NCBI GenBank assembly: GCA_907163345.1
Contig: CAJQUN010000008.1
Location: forward strand, 12,215,191 to 12,279,190
Direction of reading: 5' to 3'
Source: Haberlea rhodopensis
Taxonomy: Eukaryota > Streptophyta > Magnoliopsida > Lamiales > Gesneriaceae
Length of the DNA: 64,000 nt
The notes under the pieces were generated by a model. That model was not told the DNA's origin and did not search any database. It saw only the letters and a list, made by a program, of their open reading frames with translations. The position numbers and the translations under genes were made by a program. Below are positions 1 to 11,564 of this stretch, piece by piece. How positions within the stretch are numbered: the stretch's first letter is position 1; every line of letters starts with the position of its first letter.

Positions 1-188
1 GACAGGTGCGTTCGATCTCGGGATCAAAAGGCTCAAGTGTAGGCTTGCTACTCCTTAGCATGCACCAAGAGATAGCAACGTGTAAAGTCCGCGCAAGAAA
101 CAAACAGTAGAAAAGTAGAGAAAAGGAAAAAAAAAATGAATGACTAAACTACAGTCAACTAATCTTGTTTGATAATATTAAAACTAGT

Positions 189-204
189 CCCCGGCAACGG
201 TGCC
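189..204 (-). promoter_or_regulatory. Primer-binding site, tRNA-Asp type
   Basis: The plus-strand sequence CCCCGGCAACGGTGCC matches the 3' end of plant tRNA-Asp (CCCCGGCAACGGCGCCA) at 15 of 16 positions. It therefore acts as a minus-strand primer-binding site seven bases from the LTR end at 212. This tRNA is typical of Athila/Tat-type gypsy elements and supports the minus orientation. Confidence 0.7.
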
Positions 205-1248
205 GAAAACTTGATCGCTATTATTTTAAACAGTATTTTTCAGTGTAGCGATTGCATACCGCAAGTGCACGGTGTCAAGCTTTAGTATAATGATATGAAA
301 AGTACGGATTGTCGATCCCACGAGGACTAGGAAATAATTACCAAATTTCACTAGTTTAACTATATTTAGCCTACGATAACTAGTTATTATTAATTAACTA
401 AATTGACTAACTAACTCAATAATCAACCCAACAAATAGAGACAATTATCAAGACTTTCGATTCACCCATGCAATCCCCACAATTCACCTATAGTTAAGAA
501 TTAAATTCAAACGTTCTAAGGTGACGAGTTTTCTGAATGCACTTGTTATACCTTGGTCTGGTTACAACAAGTTTAATACTAAGATGCAACAAGGCAATGA
601 TCATGCACTTATTTAACACTCAATATTGTAAGTTGATCTATGAAAACTTATAGCTTTCGATTACTAGATATCTATAGGTATCCACGTGTATTTGACTTCA
701 TCTCTCGATATCAGTCTGAAATCCATGGTTTAATTTACTAAATTGTATCACAATCTTCTATGGTCAATTCAATTGCAATAATTAATCAATAAAGGATATT
801 AATCCATTGAAAGCATGAACACAACAAATTAACTCAAAGAATATGTAAGAATCAATCAAAACTTAATTAAAATTGTGGTTTCAAAACATATGATCCCCTA
901 AGTCTTGGAAAATCAAATGCAAAATCGTGTTTTCCAACATCAAAAGCATAAAGAAATCAAATATAATCAAACAAAGTTTAGAAATACGAAAATAACAATA
1001 GGCTTTGACTCCTTGCATTGCTCCATCGTCCCGTCTCTTCTGATGCGTCTCCTCTTCAATGGTTTGGTGGTGTATGTTTGGTTGGAGATGAATGAGAGTG
1101 ATGGTGGCTGAGTATGTAGGGTTTATTATGAGCTAATAGTCCCTCAATTTCGTCCGAAATCTTCTATATATTGTATTGGATGAGTCTTCAATTCTTTGGA
1201 CACAAATAGCTTGATAAGGGAAGAAATCTCGATTTTTTCGGGTTTGGC

Positions 1249-1402
1249 AATCGATCGCTGCAATGTGCCGATCGATCGCCAAACTATACTGATTTTATTT
1301 TCTAGAATTTCCGACGCGGGGATCGATCGCTGGTTTTTACCGATCGATCGTGAATGTGCACTGTTTGGTGGAGATCGATCGCCTGATATTACCGATCGCT
1401 CG
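1249..1402. repeat. Three spaced pairs of GATCGATCGC palindromes inside the LTR
   Basis: Six copies or near-copies of the palindromic core ATCGATCG lie near 1250, 1270, 1321, 1341, 1373 and 1391. They form three pairs, each with about 19-21 bp between the members. The last member carries one substitution. The same design occurs in the Tekay-like LTRs at 7945-8101 and 14879-15036. Confidence 0.85.
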
Positions 1403-1625
1403 CTGCAACTTATTTTCAACATTTTGCACTTTCGTCCCTCCTTTTTTGTGTATGCTCGGTTTGGCCCTTTTTAATCATTTTAAGCCTATTTCCTCTACTT
1501 CTATGCATTTGGACCTGGATTCCTGAAATATATAAATATATACAAAAAACATAATATTTTCCAGGAATCACTACAAAAACGCCCATAATATTATATCAAA
1601 TTAAGTATAAAAATCACACTTATCA

Positions 1626-2654
1626 GTTATTAACTGTGTATAGCGAATAATTCACTGAATCTCGGAGCAAAGGCAAGGATTGACTCTTGCTATTTAACTA
1701 TAAGGTACGTGTGACGTACAATATATTATTGTCATGTTTAATGAATAATATATTATTGTTGTGATGAATTGGTGTGCATTAAGAATTTTGGTGATGCCGT
1801 TGTTGAGCGAGCAATGAGTATGATGCCGTCGTTGTTGAGCGCACGAGAGGTTAGAGTGCCGCCGTTATTGAGCGTGCGGGAAGTTAGAGAGCCGCCGCTG
1901 TTGAGCGAGCGATGTGATATGATGAATTATGATTATGAAATTGTTGATTGAGAAGTATTTTGATCCCTGTATATCATTATTGAAATTAATTAGCTATGAC
2001 TGATTATGGAACTAGTAGTTTTGAACATGTGCATAGTGAATAATCATAATGATTAACTGATTTTGAAGTTTGATGATCTTGGCTATTGTGAGAACAAGAA
2101 CAAATGGGAGATCCCATATGGTTCATGGTACATACATGGAGTATTTACTAAATTTGCAGCTTTATATTCTGTAAATTAGGAATTTGTGAGATTAATGTTA
2201 TTGAGATTGTGCTATTGGTATGCTAACCCAATGTGGGGGTTGTTTCTATTGAAACAGGTAGAACATGTACAACATTGGCTTTGGAGATTAATTCGAGTTG
2301 TTGAATGGGAGTGCTCCCAAGACAGATGTACCAATATTGGTATTGGGTAACATGCTTATACAAATAGATACACATTACTTATTCAATGCTCGTCTGTGAG
2401 CATTCTGATAAGTGTATATGGTTTGTATAAGGGTCGGCTTATTCTCTTTTCATTTATGAGTTGCATGCAAATTGATTAAGGGAAATTGTATGATAAATTG
2501 AGAACATGTTAGTGCATTATGAGGTGTATGCTTATGCTATATGCTAGTTGAGCAGTGTTCGGAATTGAATGTTATGATGATTTATGTCAAAGAATTATAG
2601 TTGTCATGACATTGTTATTGAACCATGTACGAGAATTCCCTAATGTGATAAAAG
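1626..2654. other. Unassigned AT-rich repeat-like sequence
   Basis: No credible gene. The block lies between the LTR at the left edge and a LINE relic whose 3' part is abruptly missing at about 2655, so it may be an insertion into that LINE. It includes a short tandem repeat (1795-1922). No terminal repeats could be paired. Confidence 0.5.
1795..1922 (+). repeat. 33-bp minisatellite, about four units
   Basis: Units begin at 1795, 1824, 1857 and 1890 (29, 33, 33 and 33 bp). Each contains a variant of GCCGTTGTTGAGCG followed by a G/A-rich tail. Units differ at several positions, so the array is old or was amplified from diverged copies. Confidence 0.75.
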
Positions 2655-3802
2655 TATGCACTAATAGCGGGATTATGACGTGGGGTCCTTGCAAAATTGT
2701 TGCTACTCTCTTCATTACAACGCATAACCAAATTATAGCCAGATTTTACGGAGTATATCCCTTACAATCTAGTGCAATATTAACTTATCAAGAGCTTGTA
2801 TATATGCCAGAGGTATTCTGCAAAGCTCATCATGATCAATACCCCAAAGTGAGGTAGATGTCAAACTCCAATCCCATGACCCAGAAGCAGTCATCAGCTC
2901 AGACACCCACAAATCGCTAGACTGGGCGGTGGGAATGGTGATTGGTTTTAATGAAATAGGCCACAATAACCATGTATCATTGAATACTGAGACAGATCTT
3001 CCCGACGAGATTCTCCACCTTGAACCCTTCACGAGTAGCTCCCTACCCCACAAAATACAATGCCATAGATACAAGGGAGAATGGCCAAACTAGCCTCCAG
3101 AAACTTAGAATTGGGGAAGTATTTAGCCTTAAAACCCTTGATGATATAGAATCTGAGTATTGCAAAATACGCCAACTATATTTTGCAAGCATTGCCTGGT
3201 TAAAGGAAGAAAGTTGACAAAATCCCAAACCACCACTAATTTTACTACGATAGAGCCTGCTCCACTTGACCCAATGTATTTTCCTACCATGATCAGTATC
3301 TCCCCACCAAAAGATTAGCCAACAGTGATTGAGTATATGACCATAAAGCAAGAGGAAGACATAAGAGTTGCATTGTATATCTAGGAATCGCTTGGGCCAT
3401 TGCCTTAATAAGGATCTCCTTCCCCCTGTCGAGAATAACCGAGCCTTCCAATCCTGGAATTTATGCCAAACTTTTTCTTTGACATTATTAAAGACAAACT
3501 ATTTGTTCCTGCCCAAAAAAAACCGGCAAGTATTGAGCATAGGATTCATTGTAAGGAATACCCAAGCGCAAGAATTCACCTTGCTTCACAACACGTGTCA
3601 CATTAGGGCTAATATGATTTATTGAAGTTGATAACCGGCCCTGAAGCATGCGTCTAAAATATTTCGTATTGTTACACATTCAGTCTCTACTGTGGTGCCA
3701 AATAAAAGGCTATCATCCGCAAATAATAGATGAGTGACACGTGGTACATTTACCTCCTCGCAACATGCCCTGACTAGCATAGGACTTAATAAGAGAGGAT
3801 AA
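2655..3802 (-). mobile_element. Decayed LINE (L1-type) ORF2 relic
   Basis: Minus-strand reading, broken by frameshifts, gives typical non-LTR ORF2 pieces in order. The RT active-site motif FADDSLLF lies near 3690-3715. A stretch with FWWGDTDHGRKIHWVKW and a GGLGF motif lies at 3150-3330. A GSRWRISSGRSVSVF motif lies near 3000, and GIYSVKSGYN near 2740. The zinc-finger C-terminal domain that should follow is absent, so the relic is cut at about 2655. The 5' side is cut at 3802 by the LTR of the next element. It is not functional. Confidence 0.8.
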
Positions 3803-4281
3803 TGTCACGACCCGCAACTTTCTAGAAGATTCCGGCATACATTGGAGAGGCTTTGGGACATCCGGAAGCCCCCGGAAGCTTGAAGAACACTTTGGAGCAC
3901 CCCGGAAGATTCTAGACATTCCTTGTACATTCTTTTGTAGGTCATTCTAGAACCTTATAGAAATAGTAGAAGCATGTAGAAGCTTGCAGATGTGTGGAAC
4001 ATCATAGAAGATCATTTCTAGCCATTAGATCAAATTGATCATCACCGTCCATTAAGGAGGTGAACTTGTATATATAGGGGGGAGGAGTTCATTTGTAATC
4101 ATCAAGTTTTCAATCAAGTATTCAAGCAATACAAAGCATTCTCTCAATCTCTTTGTGTTCTCTCTTTCTAGCACTTTAGCAACCAACTCGGGAGGAAGGC
4201 TGACTTGCTAGCGACGCGGGGTTACTAGTCAAGTGCCGCACGGGTTCGAGAAAGTTTGGTGAAAGCTCTCATCCAGTGACA
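3803..4281 (+). repeat. 5' LTR of the outer gypsy element (479 bp)
   Basis: It starts TGTCACGACCC and ends ...CAGTGACA, giving a six-base inverted terminal repeat (TGTCAC/GTGACA). The PBS follows two bases later. The 3' half has a plausible TATA stretch near 4070 (TATATATAG). No 3' LTR partner is present. Confidence 0.85.
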
Positions 4282-4283
4282 AG

Positions 4284-4297
4284 TGGTATCAGAGCCT
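4284..4297 (+). promoter_or_regulatory. Primer-binding site, initiator tRNA-Met
   Basis: TGGTATCAGAGCCT directly downstream of the 5' LTR is the standard plant LTR-element PBS complementary to the 3' end of initiator tRNA-Met. Confidence 0.9.
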
Positions 4298-4357
4298 AGG
4301 TCGGCTCTTAAAGCTTCCGCACTCAAGGTTGTTCGTTGGTGTTTGCTAGAAGAAAGA

Positions 4358-6980
4358 ATGTCGGACTCAGGGGTGGTCCAACAACCCGAGAAGCCAGAGA
4401 AGGCACCGAGGAAGGGCCGAGGCTAGTCAAGGGAACCCTCGGTCGACTTTATGGGTGGCATGGAGAACCGGATGATCCGACTGGAGAAATACATGGCGGA
4501 TCACTCCCAAGCCTTCGAGGATGTGGCCGAGAGGGTGCGGGAACTTGAAGAAAACACCTCGGGGGAGGAGTTTCAAGGTCAGGTACTCCAACAAATTAAC
4601 TCTTTTATTTTGATGTGAAGAATCAATTCGATGAGTTTAGGGGCATGATTGAGGCCTTGCAAGAAGAGTTCAAAACTCTCAAGGACGACATGGTTATATG
4701 CAAAAGGGCCATGGCCAATACGGGGGATCATGTGGCCACGACACCAACCAGGATCGATGTTCCAAGGCCAAGACCATACAATGGGACTCGCAATGCTAAG
4801 GAACTTGACAACTTTCTATGGAACTTGGAGCAATACTTTGCAGCCTCGAATGTACGGGATAACGAGGCCAAGATTCGCACAGCGCCCCTATTTCTGACCG
4901 ACACAGCCACTCTATGGTGGAGGAGGCGACACGCCGATATTGAGCGAGGCACATGCCGCATGAATACATGGGAAGACTTCAAGGCCGAGCTCAAGCGGCA
5001 ATTCTATCCCGAGAATGTGGAGTATGAGGCTCGGGGACGCCTACGACGGCTCACACACAACAAAACTATAAAAGAGTACATCAAGGAGTTCCAAGAGATC
5101 ATATTGGAGATTCCAGAGTTGACGGATCGTGAGGCCTTCTTTGCTTTCCTTGATGGGCTCAGGGCATGGGCAAAACAGGAGCTCCAACGCCGTCAAGTGC
5201 AGGATTTGGCTACGGCAATTGCTTATGCCGAGAGCCTTATTGAGTTGCGGTCCTCCAACGATGGCAACAACAAAGGAAAGAGGGATGACAAGGGCAAAGG
5301 TGTGGGAGGCAACCAGTCAAACACAAGCCAAACTTACAACAGGGGCAATGCACCAAGACCATCAACCTATAGGTCCAATGACCGGGAACGGACTTGCTTC
5401 CTCTGTCACAAGACCGACCACTTCATGGCCAATTGCCCAAAAGTAAACAAGCTAGCAGCTCTTGCAGATGAAGATGATGAGCCACAAGAGGAGGGCACAC
5501 AGATTGGATCTCTACGGCACTTCAATGCCGCCAAAGCAAAGGTGGAGCGCGCTAAAGGACCCAAGGGTGGGTCTATGTTTGTGGATGCCTTGGTTAGGGG
5601 GCAAAGAGTCAAGGCATTGGTGGATACGGGAGCCACACACAACTTCATCCGGGAGGAGGCGGCGAAGAAGCTGGGGCTTGCCATCACTCCGACCGGAGGA
5701 TCAATCAAGTCAGTAAATGCAAAGGCCAAACCAATTGCCGGAGCGGCCAAGGGAGTAAAGACCACGATAGGAGAATGGCAAGGATATGTGTCCTACACAG
5801 TGGTGCCCATGGATGACTACGATATGGTACTTGGGCTAGAGTGGCTCGATGAGGTACGGGCTTGCATTTTACCCTTTTCGGACTCTTTATATATTCTTGA
5901 TGCAAACACTCCATGTACTATACCGGCCAAGAGGGAGGCCAAGGGGCCGAGCATGTTGTCGGCTATTCAATTTGCAAAGGGACTTAGGCGTAGTGAGGAG
6001 ACCTATGCCATAGTTCCTAAGATAGACGAAGGGCCAAAGACTGAGGGTATGGGGGAGCTGCCCATGGAAGTCAAGGCCGTGTTTGAGGACTTCAAAGACA
6101 TTATGCCAAAGGAGCTCCCAAAGAAGCTACCACCAAGGAGGGACGTGGACCACAAGATCGAGCTAATAGCGGATGCTAGCCCGCCCTCACGCACACCCTA
6201 TCGGATGGCACCACCTGAATTGGAGGAGTTGAGGAAGCAACTCAAAGAACTACTTGATGCGGGGATGATCCAGCCATCCAAGTCCCCATATGGTGCACCA
6301 GTGCTCTTTCAAAAGAAGCATGACGGATCTCTACGCATGTGCGTGGACTATAGGGCCTTGAACAAGTTGACGGTCCGGAACAAGTACCCTATACCACTCA
6401 TTGGAGAGTTGTTCGACCAACTTGGAGGGGCCAAATGGTTTTCAAAGATAGACTTGCGGTCCGGATATTGGCAAGTGCGGATTGCCGTAGGGGATGAGCC
6501 AAAGACCGCCATGTTCACGAGGTACGTGTCTTATGAATTTCTAATTATGCCTTTTGGTCTCACCAATGCCCCGGCCACATTTTGCACCCTCATGAACAAG
6601 GTATTCCACCCTTACTTGGATAAATTTGTGGTTGTTTACCTTGATGATATTGTTATCTACTCATCCACGTTGGAGGAACACATGGAGCATTTGAGAAAGG
6701 TATTTCAGGCACTTCGGGAGAATGAACTTTACATCAAGTTGGAGAAGTGCTCTTTTGCCCGAGATGAGGTGTCATTCTTGGGCCACAAGATCAAGACGGG
6801 GCATATCATGATGGAAGAGGCCAAGGTGAAGGCCATACGAGATTGGGAGGCTCCAACCAATGTGCCCCAACTCAGATCGTTTATGGGGCTAGCCAACTAT
6901 TACCGTCGCTTCATACAAGGGTATTCTAACGTTGCCACACCCCTCACTAATCTATTGAAGAAGAACAAGAAGTGGGAGTG
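4358..6980 (+). pseudogene. Gag-protease-RT segment of the outer gypsy polyprotein
   Basis: The likely start is the ATG at 4358. That frame meets a TAG at 4424 and then shifts near 4600 into a frame that stays open to the insertion point at 6980. In the long open part (counted from 4615) the gag core occupies about residues 40-200. A CX2CX4HX4C zinc knuckle (CFLCHKTDHFMANC) lies near residue 261, the aspartic protease motif (LVDTGATHNF) near 335, and RT at about 510-690 with the catalytic YLDD near 675. The last native codons (KKNKKW) are the usual link to RNase H, which continues at 16155. The two 5' lesions prevent normal Gag synthesis. Confidence 0.88.
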
Positions 6981-9217
6981 TGTGAGACCCCGTTATCTCA
7001 ACAAGGTACTAAGGTGCAATTAAGAGAACTAAACATCATATATATAATCAGAGTAGTAATGTCGTGTTGATTAACCTGAGCTTAAGAGATTACAGTACCC
7101 AAAAGTTCAAAAAGGAAGTTCACATATTCCTACAAAAGGTACTACATTATAGTCTTACTCTACTCTTGTAGAAGCTATACAAAAAGATTCTCTAACATAG
7201 TAATCCTGTAGCACTCCTTACAGCTCAGCAAATCAACCCCGACCCTGGTTCTCATCGTCAAAAGCACCTACAAAGACAACCCTCGACACATGAGCATACT
7301 GTGATTCATATTCAACATAATATGAATGTAAAGCGTAAATGCACAAACATAAATACAAAGCACTTCCTGTATTTCCAAGCGTTTACAACGCCCATTTGTT
7401 GTCCCTGTACCATAACTCATAATAACACGTTATATGAACATATAGTTTCATAAATAAATGTCATGACATATCTTTCCTTCTTAAATCCTTAATTAGATCC
7501 TGAGTCCTTATCATTAGTACATTTTAATGCTTCTTACTTTTCCACGTAAGCGGAATTCTTCCTCGCTTCTTATGGACATTAGCGTAAGCATTAAAATCCT
7601 TACTAAGATAACCTTGACTCGTGAAATACACCTCTTATATTTCACAACATACATATGCAAAAACAATGTATATCAACATGTATCACATCATAATGCACTA
7701 TCTTATGCATATCTTGCTTTACCTTGTGTTAAATAAATAAACACATAATACATGTTACCGTTGGGATGCCGTACGTCGCTTACGTACCTTTCCAAAAAAT
7801 AGAGGAGTCAAACGACTTTATCTCCTCGGCTGTGCTGGCACCTGTGATGGTTCTACATAACCACACAACACAATATTAGGCACCTCATAATAATTCGGAA
7901 TCAAAACTAAAATGAAAATCACATTTTCCCAACAATGTCATCTCGCGATCGATCGCCCCTGAGCCCCGATCGATCGCGAGATGTTACTACCTTGGAAACC
8001 AAAAAATTGCAATCAGCGATCGATCGCCCCAATATTGGCGATCGATCGCCAAAACCTACTGGAACGTCGCGATCGATCTCGCCTCCTTGGCGATCGATCG
8101 CCAACCCTGTTCTTTTGAGCGATTTTCCAGAATTGCCGAACACCTCATTTCAAACACTTAAAACCATATCATAACACATATAATATGCACGAATAAAAAT
8201 ACTAGGGGCTTCAACAAACTTCCATGAAGGGTTTTAAACCAAAGTTTCAATAAACTCTTAGCCTAACATGCATCATAATAACCCCAAAAGTTTGACACTC
8301 AACCACAATTCCAGAAAAACAGGGCACTTGCACCTTGCCCAGAATTTTCGAACACTTCTTTTCACATGATCAAATCCTTCATATAATACATGAAACATGC
8401 CTAAGGAAATATACTGGTATCTTCAAAAAACTACCATACACGTATTCACATCAAAGGTTCAACCAAAACCTAAGCTAGCATGCTTCAAATATTCATGATA
8501 GAACCCTTACTAAACATGAAAACATGGCACTTCCCCTGCTCGGGTGTTCGAGGAACCCTTTTCTCAACTACAAATCTAACACATAAATCATGCAAGTTAC
8601 TTAACAAAACATGCTAAGGGCTTCATAAACATCCCATAAAAGTACTCATAACAAGATTTCATCAAACCCTACACTAGCATGCCAAATCTGCTACAAGGAA
8701 TACACATGCTAGAAATCTGAAAACTGGGAAAAACATGTGACTTCTCACCACTTTTGCTCCTCGATTTTTGTCAAGAAAGGATTAATGAAATCCGATCACT
8801 TTCTTCCTAGAAACAGACCAAGTTGCAGACGAAATGAAGAGAAGAAGAAGGAAGCTTTTTGGAAGAGACAAAGTGAAAATATCTAAGTCCAAAAATGCCT
8901 ACTAGTCAATCTGCTTTCCAGAAAACAGGGGAGGGGCGTGGGTTTCAAACAAGTGGGGGTGGGGTGGTTGCATGTAGGGTGATTTTGGGGTGTTTAATTG
9001 TGTCCGGTATTTCATACGATGTATAAAATATCTCTCCTTGATATTTTATTATTCTACCACATAAACACAACAATTTAAAAACACCTAACATGCTCCCTAA
9101 CCACATCATCAAAATAAATAAATCACTCCCATATAAAATACGCCTTTAGCACATAGGCTCACAATTAACAACCCTTAATTGTATGATTACCCACATAATC
9201 ATTTCGGGGATATCACA
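6981..9217 (-). repeat. 3' LTR of the Tekay-like element
   Basis: The plus-strand ends are TGTGAGACC...GATATCACA. It has the same length (2237 bp) as the LTR at 13918-16154 and differs from it by about 30 small changes seen by eye, with four 1-2 bp indels that cancel out. It carries the GATCGATCGC cluster at 7945-8101. Confidence 0.95.
7945..8101. repeat. Three pairs of GCGATCGATCGC palindromes in the LTR
   Basis: Sites lie at 7945-7956, 7967-7978, 8016-8027, 8038-8049, 8069-8080 (one mismatch) and 8090-8101. Members of each pair are 21-22 bp apart. The copy in the other LTR is at 14879-15036. Each 12-bp site holds four CpGs, so the block is a dense CG island within AT-rich DNA. Confidence 0.9.
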
Positions 9218-9230
9218 ATACTCCCCTACT
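9218..9230 (-). promoter_or_regulatory. Polypurine tract of the Tekay-like element
   Basis: Reading the minus strand, AGTAGGGGAGTAT abuts the 3' LTR at 9217. A short purine-rich run at this place is the expected plus-strand primer for reverse transcription. Confidence 0.8.
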
Positions 9231-9961
9231 TATAAGATTTCGTCCCCGAAATCAAACATGCTGTCAACAAGAGATAAAACAATACATAAACGCATACCAG
9301 AAAACAACTCTGGATAGTGCTGCACCATGTGTCGCTCTGTCTCCCACGTGGCCTCCTCGACACCCATACGATCCCACTGAACCTTGATCATAGGAATAAC
9401 CTTGTTCCGAAGTCTGTTGTCTGCCCTATCCAAAATCCTGATAGACCGCTCCACATAAGAAACATCGGACTCTATCTGAACCTCTGAAGGCTGCAACACA
9501 TGTGAAGGATCCGGCTCATACTTCCTCAGCATAGACACATGAAATACGTCGTGTATACCAGACAGAGAGGGCGGTAAAGCCAAACGGTACGCCAGAGTAC
9601 CAATACGCTGTAAGATCTCATACGGCCCTACATACCTCGGGGATAACTTTCCTCGCATCCCAAACCGTACTACGCCTCTGAAAGGTGAGATCTTCAGAAA
9701 AACTTTGTCGCATAACTGAAACTCCAACGGTCTACGCCGCTGATTGGCATATGCTGCCTGTCTGTCCTGAGCTGCCTTCGTCTTTCTTCTGATAACCTTA
9801 ACTTTCTCTTCCATTTCCTGAACCAACTCTGGTCCTCCAACCGACTTACGGTCCATGTCATCCCAACACAAGGGTGACCTACAACGCCTACCATAGAGGG
9901 CCTCGAAAGGAGCCATCTGTATACTTGCCTGGTAGCTGTTGTTGTAAGAGAACTCCACCAA
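9230..9961 (-). pseudogene. Integrase C-terminus and chromodomain-like region (Tekay-like)
   Basis: It is in the same frame as the integrase piece at 9992-10876 but separated from it by a TAG codon at 9994-9992. It opens with the end of the integrase core (VEFSYNNSYQ...FEALYGRRCRSP) and continues through the GPYEI/HVSMLRKY block of the IN C-terminal domain. It ends with a chromodomain-like segment (RILDRADNRLRNK...VQWDRMGVEEATWE). Chromodomains of this class are thought to steer integration to heterochromatin. The terminal tail overlaps the polypurine tract. Confidence 0.85.
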
Positions 9962-9991
9962 GGCTATCGAGTCCTGCCATGAAGTGTCGAA

Positions 9992-10876
9992 CTATAGCGC
10001 ACAAGCCCTCAACATATCTTCGAGCGTCTGTATCGTACGCTCAGTCTGTCCGTCCGTCTGGGGATGATAGGCTGTGCTCAGCCTCAACTCTGTACCTAGA
10101 GCTGTCTGCAGACCCTCCCAAAAGTGAGATGTAAACCGCGGATCTCGATCAGACACACTCGAAACAGGGATCCCATGCAGTCTCACCACATCTCTGACAT
10201 ATATCTGTGCCATCCTCAAGTACGTGAAGGTCATACAGTAGGGAATGAAATGAGCACTCTTAGTCAATCTGTCGACGACTACCCATATGTCATCAAAACC
10301 GGAAATAGTCCTCGGTAAGTGGGTCACGAAATCCATAGATACGTGTTGCCACTTCCACTCAGGTATCTCCAAACTCCTTAATTCACCTCCAGGCCTTTGC
10401 CTCTCAGCCTTCACCTGCTGACAAATCAAACAGCGCTTGACGAATGAAGTAACATCCTGTTTCATTCGCCTCCACCAGAACTGGCTGCGTAGATCCTTAT
10501 ACATCTTCTTCCCGCCCGGGTGGATACTCATCCTGCTGCAATGAGCTCGATGTAATATACCCTGGCGCAACTCGGGTGTATCTGGAACCATCCATCTATC
10601 GCCAAGTCTCAGAGAACCGTCCTCAGCCACTCTGAATCTCGATGGCCGACCTGCATGAACTACTGACATCCATCTCTGAACCTCTGCATCGGTCCCCTGA
10701 GCCTTCCTGATGTGCTCATAAATAACAGGCTCAGCTAACAAGGTTAAAACCTGTACTGGTGAAGTAGACACATCATAATCAAATCCCAAATGGCAGTAGG
10801 AGCCCAACATAGCTGATAGACAAATGGCATCCTCTGCTGTGCTCTTCACCTTCCGACTCAAAGCGTCGGCTGTCAA
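9992..10876 (-). pseudogene. Integrase zinc-binding and catalytic core (Tekay-like)
   Basis: It begins with the end of RNase H (TADALSRK). An H-H-C-C zinc-binding domain follows (HCSRMSIHPG...CLICQQVK), then a DDE core. The first Asp is in MDFVTHLP, the second in SDRDPRF, and the Glu in HPQTDGQTER. It ends at TAG (9994-9992), where family members continue into the LVEFSYNN block, so the stop is a single nonsense change. The upstream RNase H frame does not join cleanly (deletion near 10890). Confidence 0.88.
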
Positions 10877-11564
10877 GTTTGCTTTCCCCGGGTGTAAACA
10901 AGAACTTCAAGCTCTTGTGATCAGTGAAGATGGTGAATGAGGTACCGTACAAGTAGTGTCGCCATATCTTCAAGGCGAACACTATAGCTGCTAACTCCAA
11001 ATCGTGGACTGGATACCTCGTCTCATGTGGCTTCAACTGTCTCGAAGCATAAGCCACTACATGTCTGTCCTGCATCAGTACGCACCCTAGGCCCTGTAAC
11101 GATGCGTCCGTATAGAGAACAAATCCTTTGTTCTCTCTGGGAATCACTAGAACCGGTGCAGTAGTCAGTCTGTGCTTTAATTCCCGGAAACTCTGCTCAC
11201 AAGCCTCTGACCAACAAAATGGGACTCCCTTCTGAGTCAGCTGTGTAAGTGGCTTGGCGATCTTTGAGAAACCCTCAACGAAACATCGGTAATAGCCAGC
11301 CAGACCAAGAAAACTCCGAATCTCACTGACTGAAGTAGGGGCAGACCAATCCATAACTGCCTCTATCTTCCTCGGGTCTACTGATATCCCCTCTCGCGAT
11401 ATAATATGGCCCAAGAATGCAACACTGCTCAGCCAAAACTCACACTTGCTGAGTTTGGCGTACAACTGATGATCTCTGAGGATCTGGAGCACTATCCTCA
11501 GATGATCGGCATGATCCTCCTCACTCCTTGAATAGACCAGGATGTCATCAATGAACACGATCAC
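10779..11564 (-). pseudogene. RT C-terminus and RNase H (Tekay-like), frameshifted
   Basis: It carries the RT catalytic motif FIDDILVYS at its start, the RT thumb (FLGHIIS, SFLGLAGYYRCF) and gypsy RNase H (VLYTDASLQGLGCVLMQ, FTDHKSLKFLF). After KFLF the frame runs out into unrelated residues, while the PGKANLTADALSRK end of RNase H is found in another frame a few bases on. About 25-30 codons of RNase H are missing at about 10890-10900. Relative to the gag-RT frame upstream it is shifted by a deletion at about 11590. Confidence 0.87.

Larger units (their letters stand above)
1..1625 (-). mobile_element. Minus-oriented gypsy LTR (Athila/Tat-like) and start of its internal region
   Basis: Read on the minus strand, an LTR-like block runs from 1625 (TGATAAGTG...) to 212 (...GCGATCA), with matching TGAT/ATCA ends. 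It is followed by a primer-binding site at 204-189, so this is the 5' LTR and the rest of the element lies left of the window. The LTR would be about 1414 bp. The stretch at 240-340 (GTCGATCCCACGAGGAC) is a motif I recall from plant gypsy LTRs. No coding sequence of the element is visible and the short ORFs inside are not credible genes. The right boundary rests only on the TG/CA ends because the partner TSD is outside the window. Confidence 0.6.

Noticed and set aside
1144..1474. Overlapping open frames on both strands of the Athila-like LTR
   Set aside because: They arise from the GATCGATCGC palindromes, which read open on both strands; no family resemblance.
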